From assembly GCF_032163395.1 (NCBI RefSeq), contig NZ_CP119968.1:47501-111500 (forward strand): a stretch of 64,000 bases of DNA, read 5' to 3'. The notes below the pieces were generated by a model. That model was not told the origin of the DNA and did no database searches. It worked only from the letters and a program-made list of their open reading frames with translations. The DNA is from Gloeocapsopsis dulcis (GTDB taxonomy: Bacteria; Cyanobacteriota; Cyanobacteriia; Cyanobacteriales; Chroococcidiopsidaceae). Below, piece by piece: positions 1 to 8,720 of the stretch. Within the stretch, counting starts at the first letter, position 1. Every line of letters begins with the position of its first letter. A program made the position numbers and the translations under genes.

Positions 1-378
1 AAGCAAGATGCGATTTTCTACCCAAAACTCAACTAGCCCAAAGATGCTGTCTCCCTGATCGCGAGTCAAAACGCGCCACCCTTCCCGTTGTCCAATCTGC
101 TCAATCTGCTGCTGAGTTGTGGGAACTGAAATGGCGGCATGGATAGCTACCAAATCAGTAGATGTGGACGGTAGCAACTGCGCTGGTTTGGTATTAGTAC
201 CTGGAATCCACACAGTCCCTTGAGGAAACACTACGATACCTGTGCCATAGCTGTCAAAAGGCATTACGTTGTAACTGCCAGGATAAAAGAAGTGGTAGGC
301 TTTACCCTTCAAGATTTCTGCTAGGACGCTAGCAACTTGCAATGGATTGTAAGCATCGATCGAGATGTGGTGAATCAT
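1..378 (-). CDS. VOC (glyoxalase-like) family protein, C-terminus cut by window edge
   Basis: The minus-strand frame is open from an ATG at 378 to the window edge, giving 126 codons without a stop. The protein starts MIHHISIDAYNP, and near the window edge has FGLVEFWVEN. An N-terminal HH-I pattern with a late 'F-W-V-E-N' strand is typical of vicinal-oxygen-chelate fold proteins, which often bind a metal through the first His and a late Glu. I infer that fold from pattern only. No substrate can be named. The C-terminus lies outside the window. The 180 bases between this start and the next gene hold no recognisable gene. Confidence 0.55.
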   Translation of the reverse strand, partial: MIHHISIDAYNPLQVASVLAEILKGKAYHFFYPGSYNVMPFDSYGTGIVVFPQGTVWIPGTNTKPAQLLPSTSTDLVAIHAAISVPTTQQQIEQIGQREGWRVLTRDQGDSIFGLVEFWVENRILL

Positions 379-560
379 GAAAGCAACTCCATTTAATTGA
401 AAGGTCTTTATTTATGCTCAGAATAAATGGCGATTTCAAAATCGTCAGCCAGATAAGGTCGGAAAAAGTTTGAGCTTAAGTAAAAGAAGATTGAATCTGT
501 GATCGCTCCCCCAGTAGCAGTGCAGCTGTTCGAGATTATCTACTAAAACTACTCAAAAAA

Positions 561-1304
561 TTAATCACTCGTTAGTACTGAGGCAAGAAGGCCAGGATGC
601 GACAAATGTGGGCAATGTCCAGAAGCTAGCTCAATTGCCTCGACTCCTAAGCGCTTGCGTGCAGCATAGCGCGACCATGTAGAAGATATGATGCGGTCAT
701 TGGTACAAACAATATATTTACGCTCAACCTTTGGCAAAGCTTTGAGAGGATTCGGTTCAAAAATATATGCCAGAGATTGTTGCGAACGACTATTCGAGAT
801 TGCCCATTGTGTGACTTCCAGTGGACAATCATCATAGAAAAAATCCTTTAATACTGCTTCGTCTGAAAAATCTTTCCCTACCGAAGCTGGTTCATACATA
901 TTAGGCTCATCGTGGAACTGTTCGAGTTTCCTTGGGTCTTTTGGCTGGTAATTGAGTGATTTGAGTGTATCAGAATCAAGATGATGCGAAAATTGGTCGA
1001 GTGTACTGGTTCCAGGATACGGGAGCAACGCAGCAATAAATACGAGTTGACGCACATTTACCGCTTGGGCAACTAGGGGAATGATAGTACCAGCCATTGA
1101 GTGACCAACTAGTACAATATCATCATCAGTTTTTGGCAGCGCTTGAATGACTGCATCTGCAAATTGCGATAAAGTTGCCGATGCATTTTCAATTGGCAAA
1201 TCCATTGCTATAGTTTTGTGACCTTGCGCCTCCAAGTAAGGAATTAGTAAATCCCAACACCAAGTGCCTTGGAAGGCTCCGTGAACGAGACAAAAAACAC
1301 TCAT
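561..1304 (-). CDS. alpha/beta hydrolase (esterase / hydroxynitrile-lyase-like)
   Basis: A 247-residue alpha/beta hydrolase. It begins MSVFCLVHGAF, where VHGA is the oxyanion-hole strand. The nucleophile elbow is VGHSMAG (Ser), and a late catalytic His sits in ASGHCPHLSHP near the C-terminus. This order and the length of about 250 residues match the salicylate-esterase / hydroxynitrile-lyase branch, which acts on small ester or cyanohydrin substrates in the cytoplasm. The frame extends upstream to a GTG at 1403, but residues before MSVF look nothing like the family, so I use the ATG at 1304 (another ATG lies at 1319). No Shine-Dalgarno is visible. It stands alone, next to a pseudogene. Confidence 0.8.
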   Translation of the reverse strand: MSVFCLVHGAFQGTWCWDLLIPYLEAQGHKTIAMDLPIENASATLSQFADAVIQALPKTDDDIVLVGHSMAGTIIPLVAQAVNVRQLVFIAALLPYPGTSTLDQFSHHLDSDTLKSLNYQPKDPRKLEQFHDEPNMYEPASVGKDFSDEAVLKDFFYDDCPLEVTQWAISNSRSQQSLAYIFEPNPLKALPKVERKYIVCTNDRIISSTWSRYAARKRLGVEAIELASGHCPHLSHPGLLASVLTSD

Positions 1305-1377
1305 ATTAATTGCATGCATTGTGTCATGGTAAACACGGCTACTTGCTTGATTTTTTTTGCAGACTCTAATTCGGACT

Positions 1378-1747
1378 CTAACTTCTACACTTTGCAACTC
1401 CACTATTCTTGAATAAAAGCCGCACTCTTAGTAATTCTTTACTATTGGAATTAAATAATGCCCAACGGAAGTCCTCAATCGTATAATCTCCTTCGTATCC
1501 ATTTTTTGTTAGGACACTGATTATTTCAGACCAATTCAAATACCCAACTTGGATAGGAGACCAGTTCCAGAATGCTTTGGTATGGTTGAAACTCCAGATC
1601 ACATTCTTGACATGAATATATAGACTTATGCCCTTGGGGATGAACTTTTAGCTCAATACGCTTTAATCCCGATTGAGTTGCGATGTCGATTACTTCCCCG
1701 AGGGGAAATCGTGCTAACGCAGATGAACAAATATTAAATGGATACAT
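1378..1747 (-). pseudogene. remnant of a sugar-phosphate isomerase/epimerase (TIM barrel)
   Basis: Two minus-strand fragments in different frames look like the two ends of one xylose-isomerase-like TIM-barrel protein. From the ATG at 1747 about 42 residues resemble an N-terminus (MYPFNICSSALARFPLGE, then SGLKRIELK). From about 1570 to 1378 another frame gives VGYLNWSEIISVL followed by GYEGDYTIEDF, the usual C-terminal pattern of this family, where the final Glu-Asp strand ends the barrel. An intact member has about 270 residues, so most of the middle is missing and the ends are out of frame. I infer an internal deletion plus frameshift. The short reverse-strand stretch at 1800-1890 also reads open but I cannot assign it. 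Confidence 0.65.
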
Positions 1748-1901
1748 TGATATACCTTGTGCTAAAATAAAGTAAGTTTTCAAAACTATCCAAGCCATAC
1801 TGATGCACTATCTGGATCTCTGAAGTCATCCTGTGGAGATCTAGCAAAGAGACACAGCGGTAACTCCCTTCCAGTGCATTTAAGAAACAGCGACGCTCAA
1901 C

Positions 1902-2528
1902 CTAGACATAGGTGAAGACATCTGCACCGACTATATTGATATCCTCAACAATGCCGATGATGTCACTAGGGTTGGATGCCGAACGGATAATTGTGTCTTT
2001 AATCAACGGGTTGTTTGAACCGCTCATTGTTCCTAGGGAAGAGCGGTCTTCGTACGTGAATTTGTACTGGCTAGCAGAACCGCCTAAGAGGATTCTGTCT
2101 CCAGACGAGCTGAATCTGTCAGCACCGTTAAAGTCAGTAATCATGGCAAATACAGCTTTTTGATAGTACATCGGATATCCGCTAAAGCCTAGACCAAAGG
2201 TGTCTTGTCCATCACCAAAGATATTCAGACTGCTACCCGTTAATACATCGTACTCCTTGCTAAATGCATTACCGGAATAGCCGTCAAGGTAATCATTACC
2301 GCCACCACCATGAAGATCGTCATTACCAGCCCAACCATAGAGAGTATCATTGCCCCTATCACCGAAGAAAACATCATTGCCACTGTTAGGACCGCTCGAA
2401 TCTTCGATGAAGTCGTTGCCTCCGTTGCCGAAAACGGTATCGTCGCCATCTAGAGCATTGATGTAGTTATCTAAGTTATCACCAAAAATGAGGTCGGGTC
2501 CATTGATTGGGTTTCCTTGAAGAGCCAT
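1902..2528 (-). CDS. small RTX-type calcium-binding repeat protein
   Basis: A 208-residue protein. Residues about 15-85 hold hemolysin-type nonapeptide repeats with the G-G-x-G-N-D-x-L/F pattern (for example GNGGNDFIED, GDRGNDTLYG, GGGGNDYLDG), which form a calcium-loaded parallel beta roll. The C-terminal 100 residues, with DRILLGGSASQY and ending VFTYV, resemble the non-repeat tail found after RTX repeats in many cyanobacterial proteins and may carry the type I secretion signal. There is no N-terminal signal peptide, which fits ABC-type secretion. No protease or lipase domain is attached and no exporter gene is nearby, so the role (surface or matrix protein) is unknown. Confidence 0.8.
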   Translation of the reverse strand: MALQGNPINGPDLIFGDNLDNYINALDGDDTVFGNGGNDFIEDSSGPNSGNDVFFGDRGNDTLYGWAGNDDLHGGGGNDYLDGYSGNAFSKEYDVLTGSSLNIFGDGQDTFGLGFSGYPMYYQKAVFAMITDFNGADRFSSSGDRILLGGSASQYKFTYEDRSSLGTMSGSNNPLIKDTIIRSASNPSDIIGIVEDINIVGADVFTYV

Positions 2529-2802
2529 AGTTTTGTTTTGTTGGTTGTGGGTTTACAATGTAATCTGCTATCCATGACAGCGATCGCTTCAGCAAGAAAC
2601 CATCCGCGACGTACTGACTACAGCAGCCGGAATGAAGTTATAAAGCTGGCACAAATATCAAGTCACAATTCAGTTAGTCTTGACGATCAAGTGAGCGCTG
2701 AATGGATTGCTGATACCATCTAGCTTAGAGAAACCCATCACGATTGGCAGTAAGAAAAGATCGGATCAAATGTCGGAAATGATCGGATCGTTGTTCAAAT
2801 AT

Positions 2803-2853
2803 CCTTGGGTAATGGGTATATAGATATTCTTTCCAATTACCAATTACCAGTTA
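2803..2853. repeat. short tandem heptamer repeat (GGGTAAT / ATTACCA type), inverted pair
   Basis: GGGTAATGGGTA is followed after a short spacer by TTACCAATTACCAGTTAC. The two arms are versions of the same heptamer in opposite orientation and could pair as a hairpin. The same heptamer family recurs at about 17.69, 35.56, 42.90, 48.46 and 60.12 kb. It lies downstream of the minus-strand DUF2993 gene. Confidence 0.5.
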
Positions 2854-2859
2854 CTAATT

Positions 2860-3612
2860 TTAGGGCAGCACATTGATGCGACCACAACACAGCAACTGAC
2901 CTGAGGTTAAAGTCAGTTTCTCGATCGCAACTTCTGAGCCAAGATCGATCTGAAAATGGTCGATATTGAATAATTCTGTGTCGAAATGAATTTGCAGTTC
3001 TTTTAGCTCTAATTTTTGACCATCGATTAATTCTAATCGCGTGTCCAGCATGAGTGGTGTTTTGCGATCGCTCGTGATTGTACCGTGAATTGTCACGCGA
3101 TCGCTTGACAAGATGACTTGCTCCCAGGTTACTGATTGCTGCGTAATACTACTGTCTGGAAGAAAAGATTTAAGTAAGTGAGTCAGCGCTTCTGCAAGTA
3201 AAGGAGATTTTAAGGAAGCATTTAAGTCAGCTTCATCAAGTCGTACTTCGCCAAAAATTGGTACAGGTTCAAGTAATCGTAGTGGTTGACCGCGCAACAC
3301 CCCGCCCAAATTTGTCCGAATGCTTTTGCCTTTGAGTTCCAGTTGTGTGAGATACAATCCTTGATAGATCGCGTTTTGGGCTGATATTGATACGTGAGGA
3401 ATATAGCCAGTCAAAATTTGGCGATCGCTTCCTGAAATTTGGACATCGAGATGCGAGACTTGCTGAACTTGCGATCGCAGCCACAGGCGTACAGCAGGTG
3501 AGAACACTTTGGTGATTATGCGACTTTGTTTAGAATGCTTGTCTGAACTCATTTCTTCTAGGATCGATGTGCTGTTGTGTTCCGCTTCCAATTCTGTCTT
3601 TTGACTCTCCAC
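2860..3612 (-). CDS. DUF2993 (LmeA-like) lipid-binding protein
   Basis: A 250-residue protein with the pattern of DUF2993: a segment VRLWLRSQVQQVSHLDVQI (about residues 42-60), then alternating beta strands such as LTGYIPHVSISAQNAIYQG and QLELKGKSIRTNL, ending with a short strand region LLCCGRINVLP. DUF2993/LmeA proteins are thought to bind phospholipids at the cell envelope. Here there is no clear signal peptide, and the first 35 residues are polar. The start is a GTG at 3612 preceded by a GAGG-type ribosome site; an internal ATG at residue 21 is an alternative. It is transcribed divergently from the pseudouridine synthase gene. Confidence 0.75.
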   Translation of the reverse strand: MESQKTELEAEHNSTSILEEMSSDKHSKQSRIITKVFSPAVRLWLRSQVQQVSHLDVQISGSDRQILTGYIPHVSISAQNAIYQGLYLTQLELKGKSIRTNLGGVLRGQPLRLLEPVPIFGEVRLDEADLNASLKSPLLAEALTHLLKSFLPDSSITQQSVTWEQVILSSDRVTIHGTITSDRKTPLMLDTRLELIDGQKLELKELQIHFDTELFNIDHFQIDLGSEVAIEKLTLTSGQLLCCGRINVLP

Positions 3613-3728
3613 GTTCTCGCCTCTAGCTCTTATGATTGAACCCGTAGTTATTCTTTAATATTTGTACATAATTTGTGACGGACAATGACAAGGTTTTGTA
3701 TAGGCAGAAAGTATTAATTTTTTTTATC

Positions 3729-4502
3729 ATGGAGGAAAGAATCCAAAAAATTCTCTCCCAGTGGGGAGTTGCGTCACGGCGACAAGCAGAAGAGATGATT
3801 CGGCTGGGACGGGTGCAGTGCAATGGAAAAGTCATTGAGTTAGGACAAAAAGCCGATCCCCAAGTTGATGCAATTACAGTTGATGGCAAGCTGATACAAC
3901 AGCGATCGCGTCCGCAACCAGTTTATCTCTTACTCAACAAACCAGCTGGAGTTATTTCTACTCGTCACGATCCCCAAGGACGCCGCACTGTTATGGATCT
4001 CCTGTCACCAGAATTACGTGTTGGTCAAGGCATTCATCCTGTTGGACGCTTGGATGCGGATTCTACAGGAGCATTACTTCTGACTAACGATGGAAACCTG
4101 ACACTCGCACTGACACATCCTAGGCACAATATTACGAAAACTTATCATGTTTGGGTTGAAGGTCATCCACCACTAACGGTATTGCAACAATGGCGTCGCG
4201 GCGTGATTTTAGATGGTCGTAAAACTCGACCAGCTGTAGTGAGTGCGATCTCGCGAAGTAAAGCTTATACTTGCTTAGAGGTTATTCTACGAGAAGGGAG
4301 AAATCGACAAATTCGACGTATTGCTCAGCAGTTAGGATATCCCGTACATCAGTTACAGCGTACGGCGATTGGCTTGATTCGATTACAACCGCCGCCCTTA
4401 TCTGAGGGTTGCTATCGTCCTTTAAAAGACTTTGAACTGCAATTTTTGCAGGATCAAATCGACAGTATACGTGTTGAAGAATCAGGTGCAATCAAGGAGT
4501 GA
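3729..4502 (+). CDS. rRNA pseudouridine synthase, RsuA/RluB family
   Basis: A 257-residue enzyme that isomerises uridine to pseudouridine in rRNA. It has an N-terminal S4 RNA-binding domain (residues 1-60, MEERIQKILSQWGVASRRQA) followed by the catalytic domain with the signature GRLDADSTG, whose Asp is the nucleophile. Later family motifs are present: LLLTNDG, REGRNRQIRRI and the LQRTAIG segment. The ATG at 3729 starts exactly at the S4 domain, so the upstream in-frame GTG at 3675 is rejected. Six bases separate it from the following RodZ-like gene, suggesting cotranscription. The exact target uridine cannot be read from the sequence. Confidence 0.92.
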   Translation: MEERIQKILSQWGVASRRQAEEMIRLGRVQCNGKVIELGQKADPQVDAITVDGKLIQQRSRPQPVYLLLNKPAGVISTRHDPQGRRTVMDLLSPELRVGQGIHPVGRLDADSTGALLLTNDGNLTLALTHPRHNITKTYHVWVEGHPPLTVLQQWRRGVILDGRKTRPAVVSAISRSKAYTCLEVILREGRNRQIRRIAQQLGYPVHQLQRTAIGLIRLQPPPLSEGCYRPLKDFELQFLQDQIDSIRVEESGAIKE

Positions 4503-4508
4503 CAAATT

Positions 4509-5273
4509 ATGAAGTGGTGTAGGAAACAAAAAAAGATTGAGATTGAATCTTCGCTGGAACAACGAAGCGCAGAAAAATTACTAGAGATAGGTGCGCAATT
4601 GCGTCAAGCTCGTCAAGCCCAAGCTTTATCCTTGGAAGGAGCAGAGGCAAAAACTATGATTCAACGGCGTGTGTTGCGGGCGATTGAAGCAGGTTGCCGA
4701 GAAGAACTCCCAGAACCAATTTATATTCAGAGTTTTATTAAGCAATATGCTAATGCACTTGGTCTAGATGGAGCCGAGTTGGCAAGCAAATTCCCTAGAG
4801 AAGATCAGCAATTACAGTTCAAACCATCGGTACGAATCCCAGCAGCACAATTACGACCAGTTCATCTTTACTTGTTATATTTATTTGTAGTTTTCTGGGC
4901 AGTAAATGCTTTATCTCACACCTTAAGTCGTGGAGAATTACAAGCAAGTAATCTTCAAACTAAAAAGCAGTTATCGTCTACACAAATAAAGTCTATCAGT
5001 GCTGCCGAAAATACTGAAAACGGCAAACCAGTAAGAGTTAGTGTAACTTTGAAAGCACAATCGTGGTTGCGGATTACTGCTGATGGGAAAACTGAGTTTG
5101 AAGGAACTTTACCTCAAGGAACTCAACGTTCTTGGGAAGCCCAAGAAGAACTCACACTCAGAACAGAAAATGCAGGCGGCGTGCTAGTACAGTTTAACCA
5201 GGAAAAAGCCAAGCAGATAGGCAATCCTGGTCAAATGCAAGAAGTTACCTTTGCAGCAAATCAGCGACTCTGA
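4509..5273 (+). CDS. RodZ-like helix-turn-helix membrane protein
   Basis: A 254-residue protein with the RodZ architecture. A cytoplasmic helix-turn-helix domain lies at residues 24-95 (IGAQLRQARQAQALSLEGAE, then ELPEPIYIQSFIKQYANALG), a single transmembrane segment at 117-136 (VHLYLLYLFVVFWAVNAL), and a DUF4115-type beta domain at about 172-250 (VSVTLKAQSWLRITADGK). RodZ links MreB to the envelope and supports cell shape in rods; in cyanobacteria its role is less defined. The gene follows the pseudouridine synthase by 6 bases. A dispersed repeat starts 7 bases after its stop and probably contributes to the 3' end. Confidence 0.85.
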   Translation: MKWCRKQKKIEIESSLEQRSAEKLLEIGAQLRQARQAQALSLEGAEAKTMIQRRVLRAIEAGCREELPEPIYIQSFIKQYANALGLDGAELASKFPREDQQLQFKPSVRIPAAQLRPVHLYLLYLFVVFWAVNALSHTLSRGELQASNLQTKKQLSSTQIKSISAAENTENGKPVRVSVTLKAQSWLRITADGKTEFEGTLPQGTQRSWEAQEELTLRTENAGGVLVQFNQEKAKQIGNPGQMQEVTFAANQRL

Positions 5274-5280
5274 CTAATCA

Positions 5281-5358
5281 CTCGCTCCTCGCTCCGGACT
5301 TCGTCCCGCTAAATGCTAGATGCTTTGCTACACTACGTGAACGCTAACGCCCCTACTC
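5281..5358. repeat. dispersed repeat, copy A (matches 23487-23590)
   Basis: The segments CGCTCCGGACTTCGTCCC, GCTACACTACGTGAACGCTA and ACGCCCCT occur in the same order here and at 23487-23590, with a few substitutions and a length difference in the middle. It lies between convergent genes, and its last bases include the stop codon of malQ. The arms TTCGTCC/GGAC and the TAGCxTCTAGC stretch could form hairpins. A partial related end, in opposite orientation, is seen near 13.9 kb. Confidence 0.75.
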
Positions 5359-6864
5359 CCTTCTTACAGGAGCGCGACCGTATAATTCTGTAAGAGATTT
5401 TAGGCGATCGCTTAACTCTGAAGTCAAATCGCTAGAAGAGTAGCGCCATTCCCAGTTGCCTTCGGGTTTACTAGGATAGTTCATTCTCGCTTCTGTTGGT
5501 AATCCTAGTAAATCTTGCAGTGGAATCAGTGTTTGGTCTGCTACTGAACTTAAAGCTAAACGAATTAAATCCCAATGGATACCGTCAGAACTTAGACAAC
5601 CCAAGTAACGCAACAATCTTTCTTTTTCGTACTCGGAAGCACTATTAAACCAACCTACAGTTGTATCGTTATCATGCGTTCCTGTATAAACAACACAGTT
5701 ACGGGGAAAATTGAATGGTAAGAAAGGATTAGCCGCATCCGAACCGAACGCAAACTGCAAAATTTTCATTCCAGGAAATTCAAACTGATCGCGCAACGCC
5801 TCAACTTCGGGTGTAATTACGCCTAAATCTTCGGCTAGAACAGGAAGCTTGCCCAACTGTGCGTTGATTGCATAAAATAACGCTTCTCCTGGTGCTTCGA
5901 TCCACTCTCCATTCATCGCGGTAGTTTCTCCTTGTTCCACCGCCCAGTAAGCTTGAAATCCCCGAAAGTGATCAATCCGAATAATATCAACGTAATCAAG
6001 GATTGCTTGAAAACGCTGCACCCACCACTTAAAATCCAGTTGCTGTAATTTTTCCCAATTATATACAGGATTACCCCACAACTGACCAGTGTCACTAAAG
6101 TAATCTGGAGGGACTCCTGCCATTAAAGCTGCTTCGCCTGTTTCTTCATTCAAACAAAAAATCTCTGGGTTCGCCCAGACATCAGCACTATCATGCGCTA
6201 CATAAATAGGAATATCACCAATGATGACAATACCATGCTTGTTAGCGTAGTGTTTTAGCTCATTCCACTGACGGAAAAACTCAAACTGCACAAATTTGTG
6301 GTAAAAAACTTCTGCTTCGAGTTGTTGGCGCGATCGCTCCAATGCCTCTGGATGACGGCGTGCGATTTCTGGTTCCCATTGATACCAACTCGTTCCCTCA
6401 TTTGTATCTTTCAGCGCCATGAACAATGCATAATCATCCAACCAATAGGCTTTAGCAGTACAAAATTGGATAAATTCTTGTTGCTGCTGTGATGTTGCTT
6501 TTGTCCTAAAGTTTTCGCAGGCTTTCTTAAGTAAAGGAATCTTGGTTTGTACAACTTGGTCAAAATCAACCTTGTTGTAAGGAAACTCTAATAAATTGAC
6601 AAAGTCATCCGGTGTCAGTAACTCTTGTGTTACCAATCTTTCAGGACTGATCAACAGAGGATTACCTGCCATTGCTGAATAAGAAGCATAAGGAGAGTTA
6701 CCATAACCTGTAGGTCCTAGTGGTAAAACCTGCCACAACTGTTGAGCGCTTTGCACTAAAAAATCAATAAAAGAATAGGCTGATTCGCCAAGATCGCCGA
6801 CACCAAATTTACTCGGGAAGGAGGTGGGATGTAGCAATATACCACTAGCTCTGGGAAAAGGCAT
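5353..6864 (-). CDS. malQ: 4-alpha-glucanotransferase (amylomaltase, GH77)
   Basis: A 503-residue enzyme of full family length that transfers alpha-1,4-glucan segments between chains in glycogen and maltodextrin metabolism. It begins MPFPRASGILLHPTSFPS, typical of plant and cyanobacterial disproportionating enzyme. Catalytic landmarks are DIIRIDHFRGF (nucleophile Asp), PVLAEDLGVITPEV (acid/base Glu) and GTHDNDTTVGW (transition-state Asp). The glucan-binding GNSPYASYSAMAGNPLLI is near the N-terminus. The last residues (VRRE) and the stop are encoded at the edge of a dispersed repeat, so the C-terminal tail may have been altered by repeat insertion. It is a single-gene unit, convergent with the RodZ-like gene. 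Confidence 0.96.
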   Translation of the reverse strand: MPFPRASGILLHPTSFPSKFGVGDLGESAYSFIDFLVQSAQQLWQVLPLGPTGYGNSPYASYSAMAGNPLLISPERLVTQELLTPDDFVNLLEFPYNKVDFDQVVQTKIPLLKKACENFRTKATSQQQQEFIQFCTAKAYWLDDYALFMALKDTNEGTSWYQWEPEIARRHPEALERSRQQLEAEVFYHKFVQFEFFRQWNELKHYANKHGIVIIGDIPIYVAHDSADVWANPEIFCLNEETGEAALMAGVPPDYFSDTGQLWGNPVYNWEKLQQLDFKWWVQRFQAILDYVDIIRIDHFRGFQAYWAVEQGETTAMNGEWIEAPGEALFYAINAQLGKLPVLAEDLGVITPEVEALRDQFEFPGMKILQFAFGSDAANPFLPFNFPRNCVVYTGTHDNDTTVGWFNSASEYEKERLLRYLGCLSSDGIHWDLIRLALSSVADQTLIPLQDLLGLPTEARMNYPSKPEGNWEWRYSSSDLTSELSDRLKSLTELYGRAPVRRE

Positions 6865-7085
6865 ATTTAATCTAAATTATTAAGAGCAGTCGCAATGAAT
6901 TTACCATGCTGCATCCTTACTTAAAACCTACCTGTGGTTATGAAGCCCAAACGATCTTCTTTTGTCTGTTTGCTACAGTTCCTTAGTAACCAGTTGTACT
7001 TAACACAGCGGCACTTTACTAAATTTCACCGAGAATGACTCTATAATATTTTTCAAAACTTCAATTTATTCTGAGGTCGTCATTT

Positions 7086-7952
7086 ATGTATTTACGACAA
7101 GCACTCAAGACTATCGTTCCTGAACCTATACTAAAGAAAATCAGAGCTAACTACAATAAACATAAAAAATATAGTAACGAGATTCAATTACTCAAAGGTA
7201 AAAGAATTTCTCAAAGTTGTGAAAAAAGCGTGGTTTTTTTTACAACGCGCAAATGCGCTTCTACTTATATGGATAAATGTATTGAGTATCTCAATGAGAA
7301 ATATTTAAAGTTAACTCAAGTTAACTTAGAGTCCTATATATGGCAGTACTCTAATCAAGATATGTATCAAGTTTTAGAAGAAAAATTGATGGCTTTTCAA
7401 TCTCAAGGTGTCTTGTACGCTCCGCTGCGCAACTATATTCCTATTAAAGATATAGAAAATTATCGCATATTATTAATGCTGAGAGACCCGCGTGACGTTA
7501 TTGTATCAAACTATTATTCTTTAGGTTTTAGTCATTCATTACCTCTTGATGAAGAACGTAGGAAGGAGTTTTTAGAGTTTCGGGGAAGAATTCAAAAACA
7601 AACTGTAGATGAGTATGTTATTGAACGGGCTGATCGTTTTTATCGTATGTACGATGAATACTGCAACTTAATTAAAGCTCAAAATCTTCAATGGCTGCGA
7701 TATGAAGACTTTATGCAAGACTTTGATCTCTGGGTAAAACAATTAGGAGAGTGCCTTCAAATTTCAATCAATGAACAAGATAAAAGTACATTATTTGAAA
7801 TGAAAGGAGGCGGTCAACAGGTAGAAGAAAATAAGCTTAAACATATCAGAAAAGCTACTCCAGGCGATCACAAAGAGAAATTAAGTAAAGAGACTCAAGA
7901 TTTTCTTAATATGAAATTTAAAGATTTACTTTTAATATTAAAATATGAATAA
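7086..7952 (+). CDS. sulfotransferase-family protein
   Basis: A 288-residue protein with the two PAPS-binding elements of sulfotransferases. VVFFTTRKCASTYMDK (about residues 49-64) corresponds to the 5'-phosphosulfate loop, and ILLMLRDPRDVIVSNYYS (about 128-145) to the 3'-phosphate site. The segment WLRYEDFMQDF further on is also typical. Such enzymes move sulfate from PAPS to hydroxyl groups on small molecules or glycans; the acceptor is unknown. The gene is more AT-rich than its neighbours. A TATAAT -10-like hexamer at 7042-7047 lies upstream. The remnant of a second sulfotransferase lies immediately downstream, so the pair may have arrived together. Confidence 0.8.
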   Translation: MYLRQALKTIVPEPILKKIRANYNKHKKYSNEIQLLKGKRISQSCEKSVVFFTTRKCASTYMDKCIEYLNEKYLKLTQVNLESYIWQYSNQDMYQVLEEKLMAFQSQGVLYAPLRNYIPIKDIENYRILLMLRDPRDVIVSNYYSLGFSHSLPLDEERRKEFLEFRGRIQKQTVDEYVIERADRFYRMYDEYCNLIKAQNLQWLRYEDFMQDFDLWVKQLGECLQISINEQDKSTLFEMKGGGQQVEENKLKHIRKATPGDHKEKLSKETQDFLNMKFKDLLLILKYE

Positions 7953-8005
7953 CTGTAGATGGTTTAGTGTATAAATTAATAGAGTAAAAGAGTAGGTATG
8001 CGCGC

Positions 8006-8275
8006 GGATTATTATTTTCTACTCATGACTCGCTTGATGATAAGATTAAACATTTAGTCTTTGGTAAATACTACAATCGCCCATATCTTTTTCCTAGAGT
8101 GGCTTGTAATGAAACTTACTTAATATCTTTCCCAAGATCTGGTAACACTTAGCTACGACGTTTACTAACTGCGTTAATTCATCAGAAAAAAGCTGGCTGG
8201 CAGCTAACAGAGAGGGCAGTAGCTGATATTTATAAATACAAGTTTTGGAGATATACCCGCAAAAGTACTCAATGA
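8006..8275 (+). pseudogene. sulfotransferase N-terminal remnant with in-frame TAG
   Basis: One frame reads YLISFPRSGNT, then TAG (8150-8152), then LRRLLTALIHQKKAGWQL, then stops at 8273. In intact sulfotransferases this loop is PRSGNTWLR, so TAG stands exactly where the conserved Trp (TGG) is expected; one G-to-A change would do it. About 48 open codons precede the motif (for example FGKYYNRPYLFPRVACNETY). The rest of the enzyme, about 200 residues with the second PAPS site, is absent because the next gene starts here. I infer a dead fragment. Its last four bases overlap the NUDIX start codon. Confidence 0.7.
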
Positions 8276-8706
8276 ACTACCGCAATCCTGTACCTACTGT
8301 TGATATAATTATTGAGTTAGTTGATAAGCCGCATCGACCGATTATCTTAATTGAACGCCATAATTCACCGTTAGGCTGGGCAATTCCTGGTGGGTTTGTT
8401 GACTATGGCGAATCTGTAGAATCAGCTGCCCAACGCGAAGCACAAGAAGAAATCGGCTTGCAAGTAGAACTGATAGAACAATTTCAAGTATATTCCGATC
8501 CACAGCGCGATCCACGTCAGCACACGCTTAGTGTAGTCTTTTTAGCGACAGCAACAGGTGAACCACAAGCTGGAGATGATGCGAAGAACTTGGGAATCTT
8601 TGAATCTTGGCGGATTCCAACTAATCTTTGCTTTGACCACGATCGCATCTTGCGAGATTATTGGCGTTATCGCCATTATGGTATCCGACCTCGTTTATCT
8701 TATTAA
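8272..8706 (+). CDS. NUDIX hydrolase
   Basis: A 144-residue single-domain NUDIX protein. The Nudix box G-x5-E-x7-R-E-U-x-E-E-x-G is complete in [19 protein letters not shown] plus EEIGLQ, providing the metal-binding glutamates. The N-terminal strand VDIIIEL and the following [20 protein letters not shown] are typical of ADP-ribose pyrophosphatase-like members that hydrolyse nucleoside diphosphates linked to another group. I start it at the ATG at 8272, because upstream residues belong to the sulfotransferase remnant. Fourteen bases separate it from ridA, so the two are probably cotranscribed. Confidence 0.9.
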   Translation: MNYRNPVPTVDIIIELVDKPHRPIILIERHNSPLGWAIPGGFVDYGESVESAAQREAQEEIGLQVELIEQFQVYSDPQRDPRQHTLSVVFLATATGEPQAGDDAKNLGIFESWRIPTNLCFDHDRILRDYWRYRHYGIRPRLSY

Positions 8707-8720
8707 GAATTAAATACACA

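Noticed and set aside
2517-2723. 68-codon plus-strand frame divergent from the RTX gene
   Set aside because: No ribosome site, no family, and it overlaps the RTX start. The translation changes character midway, so I treat it as chance.
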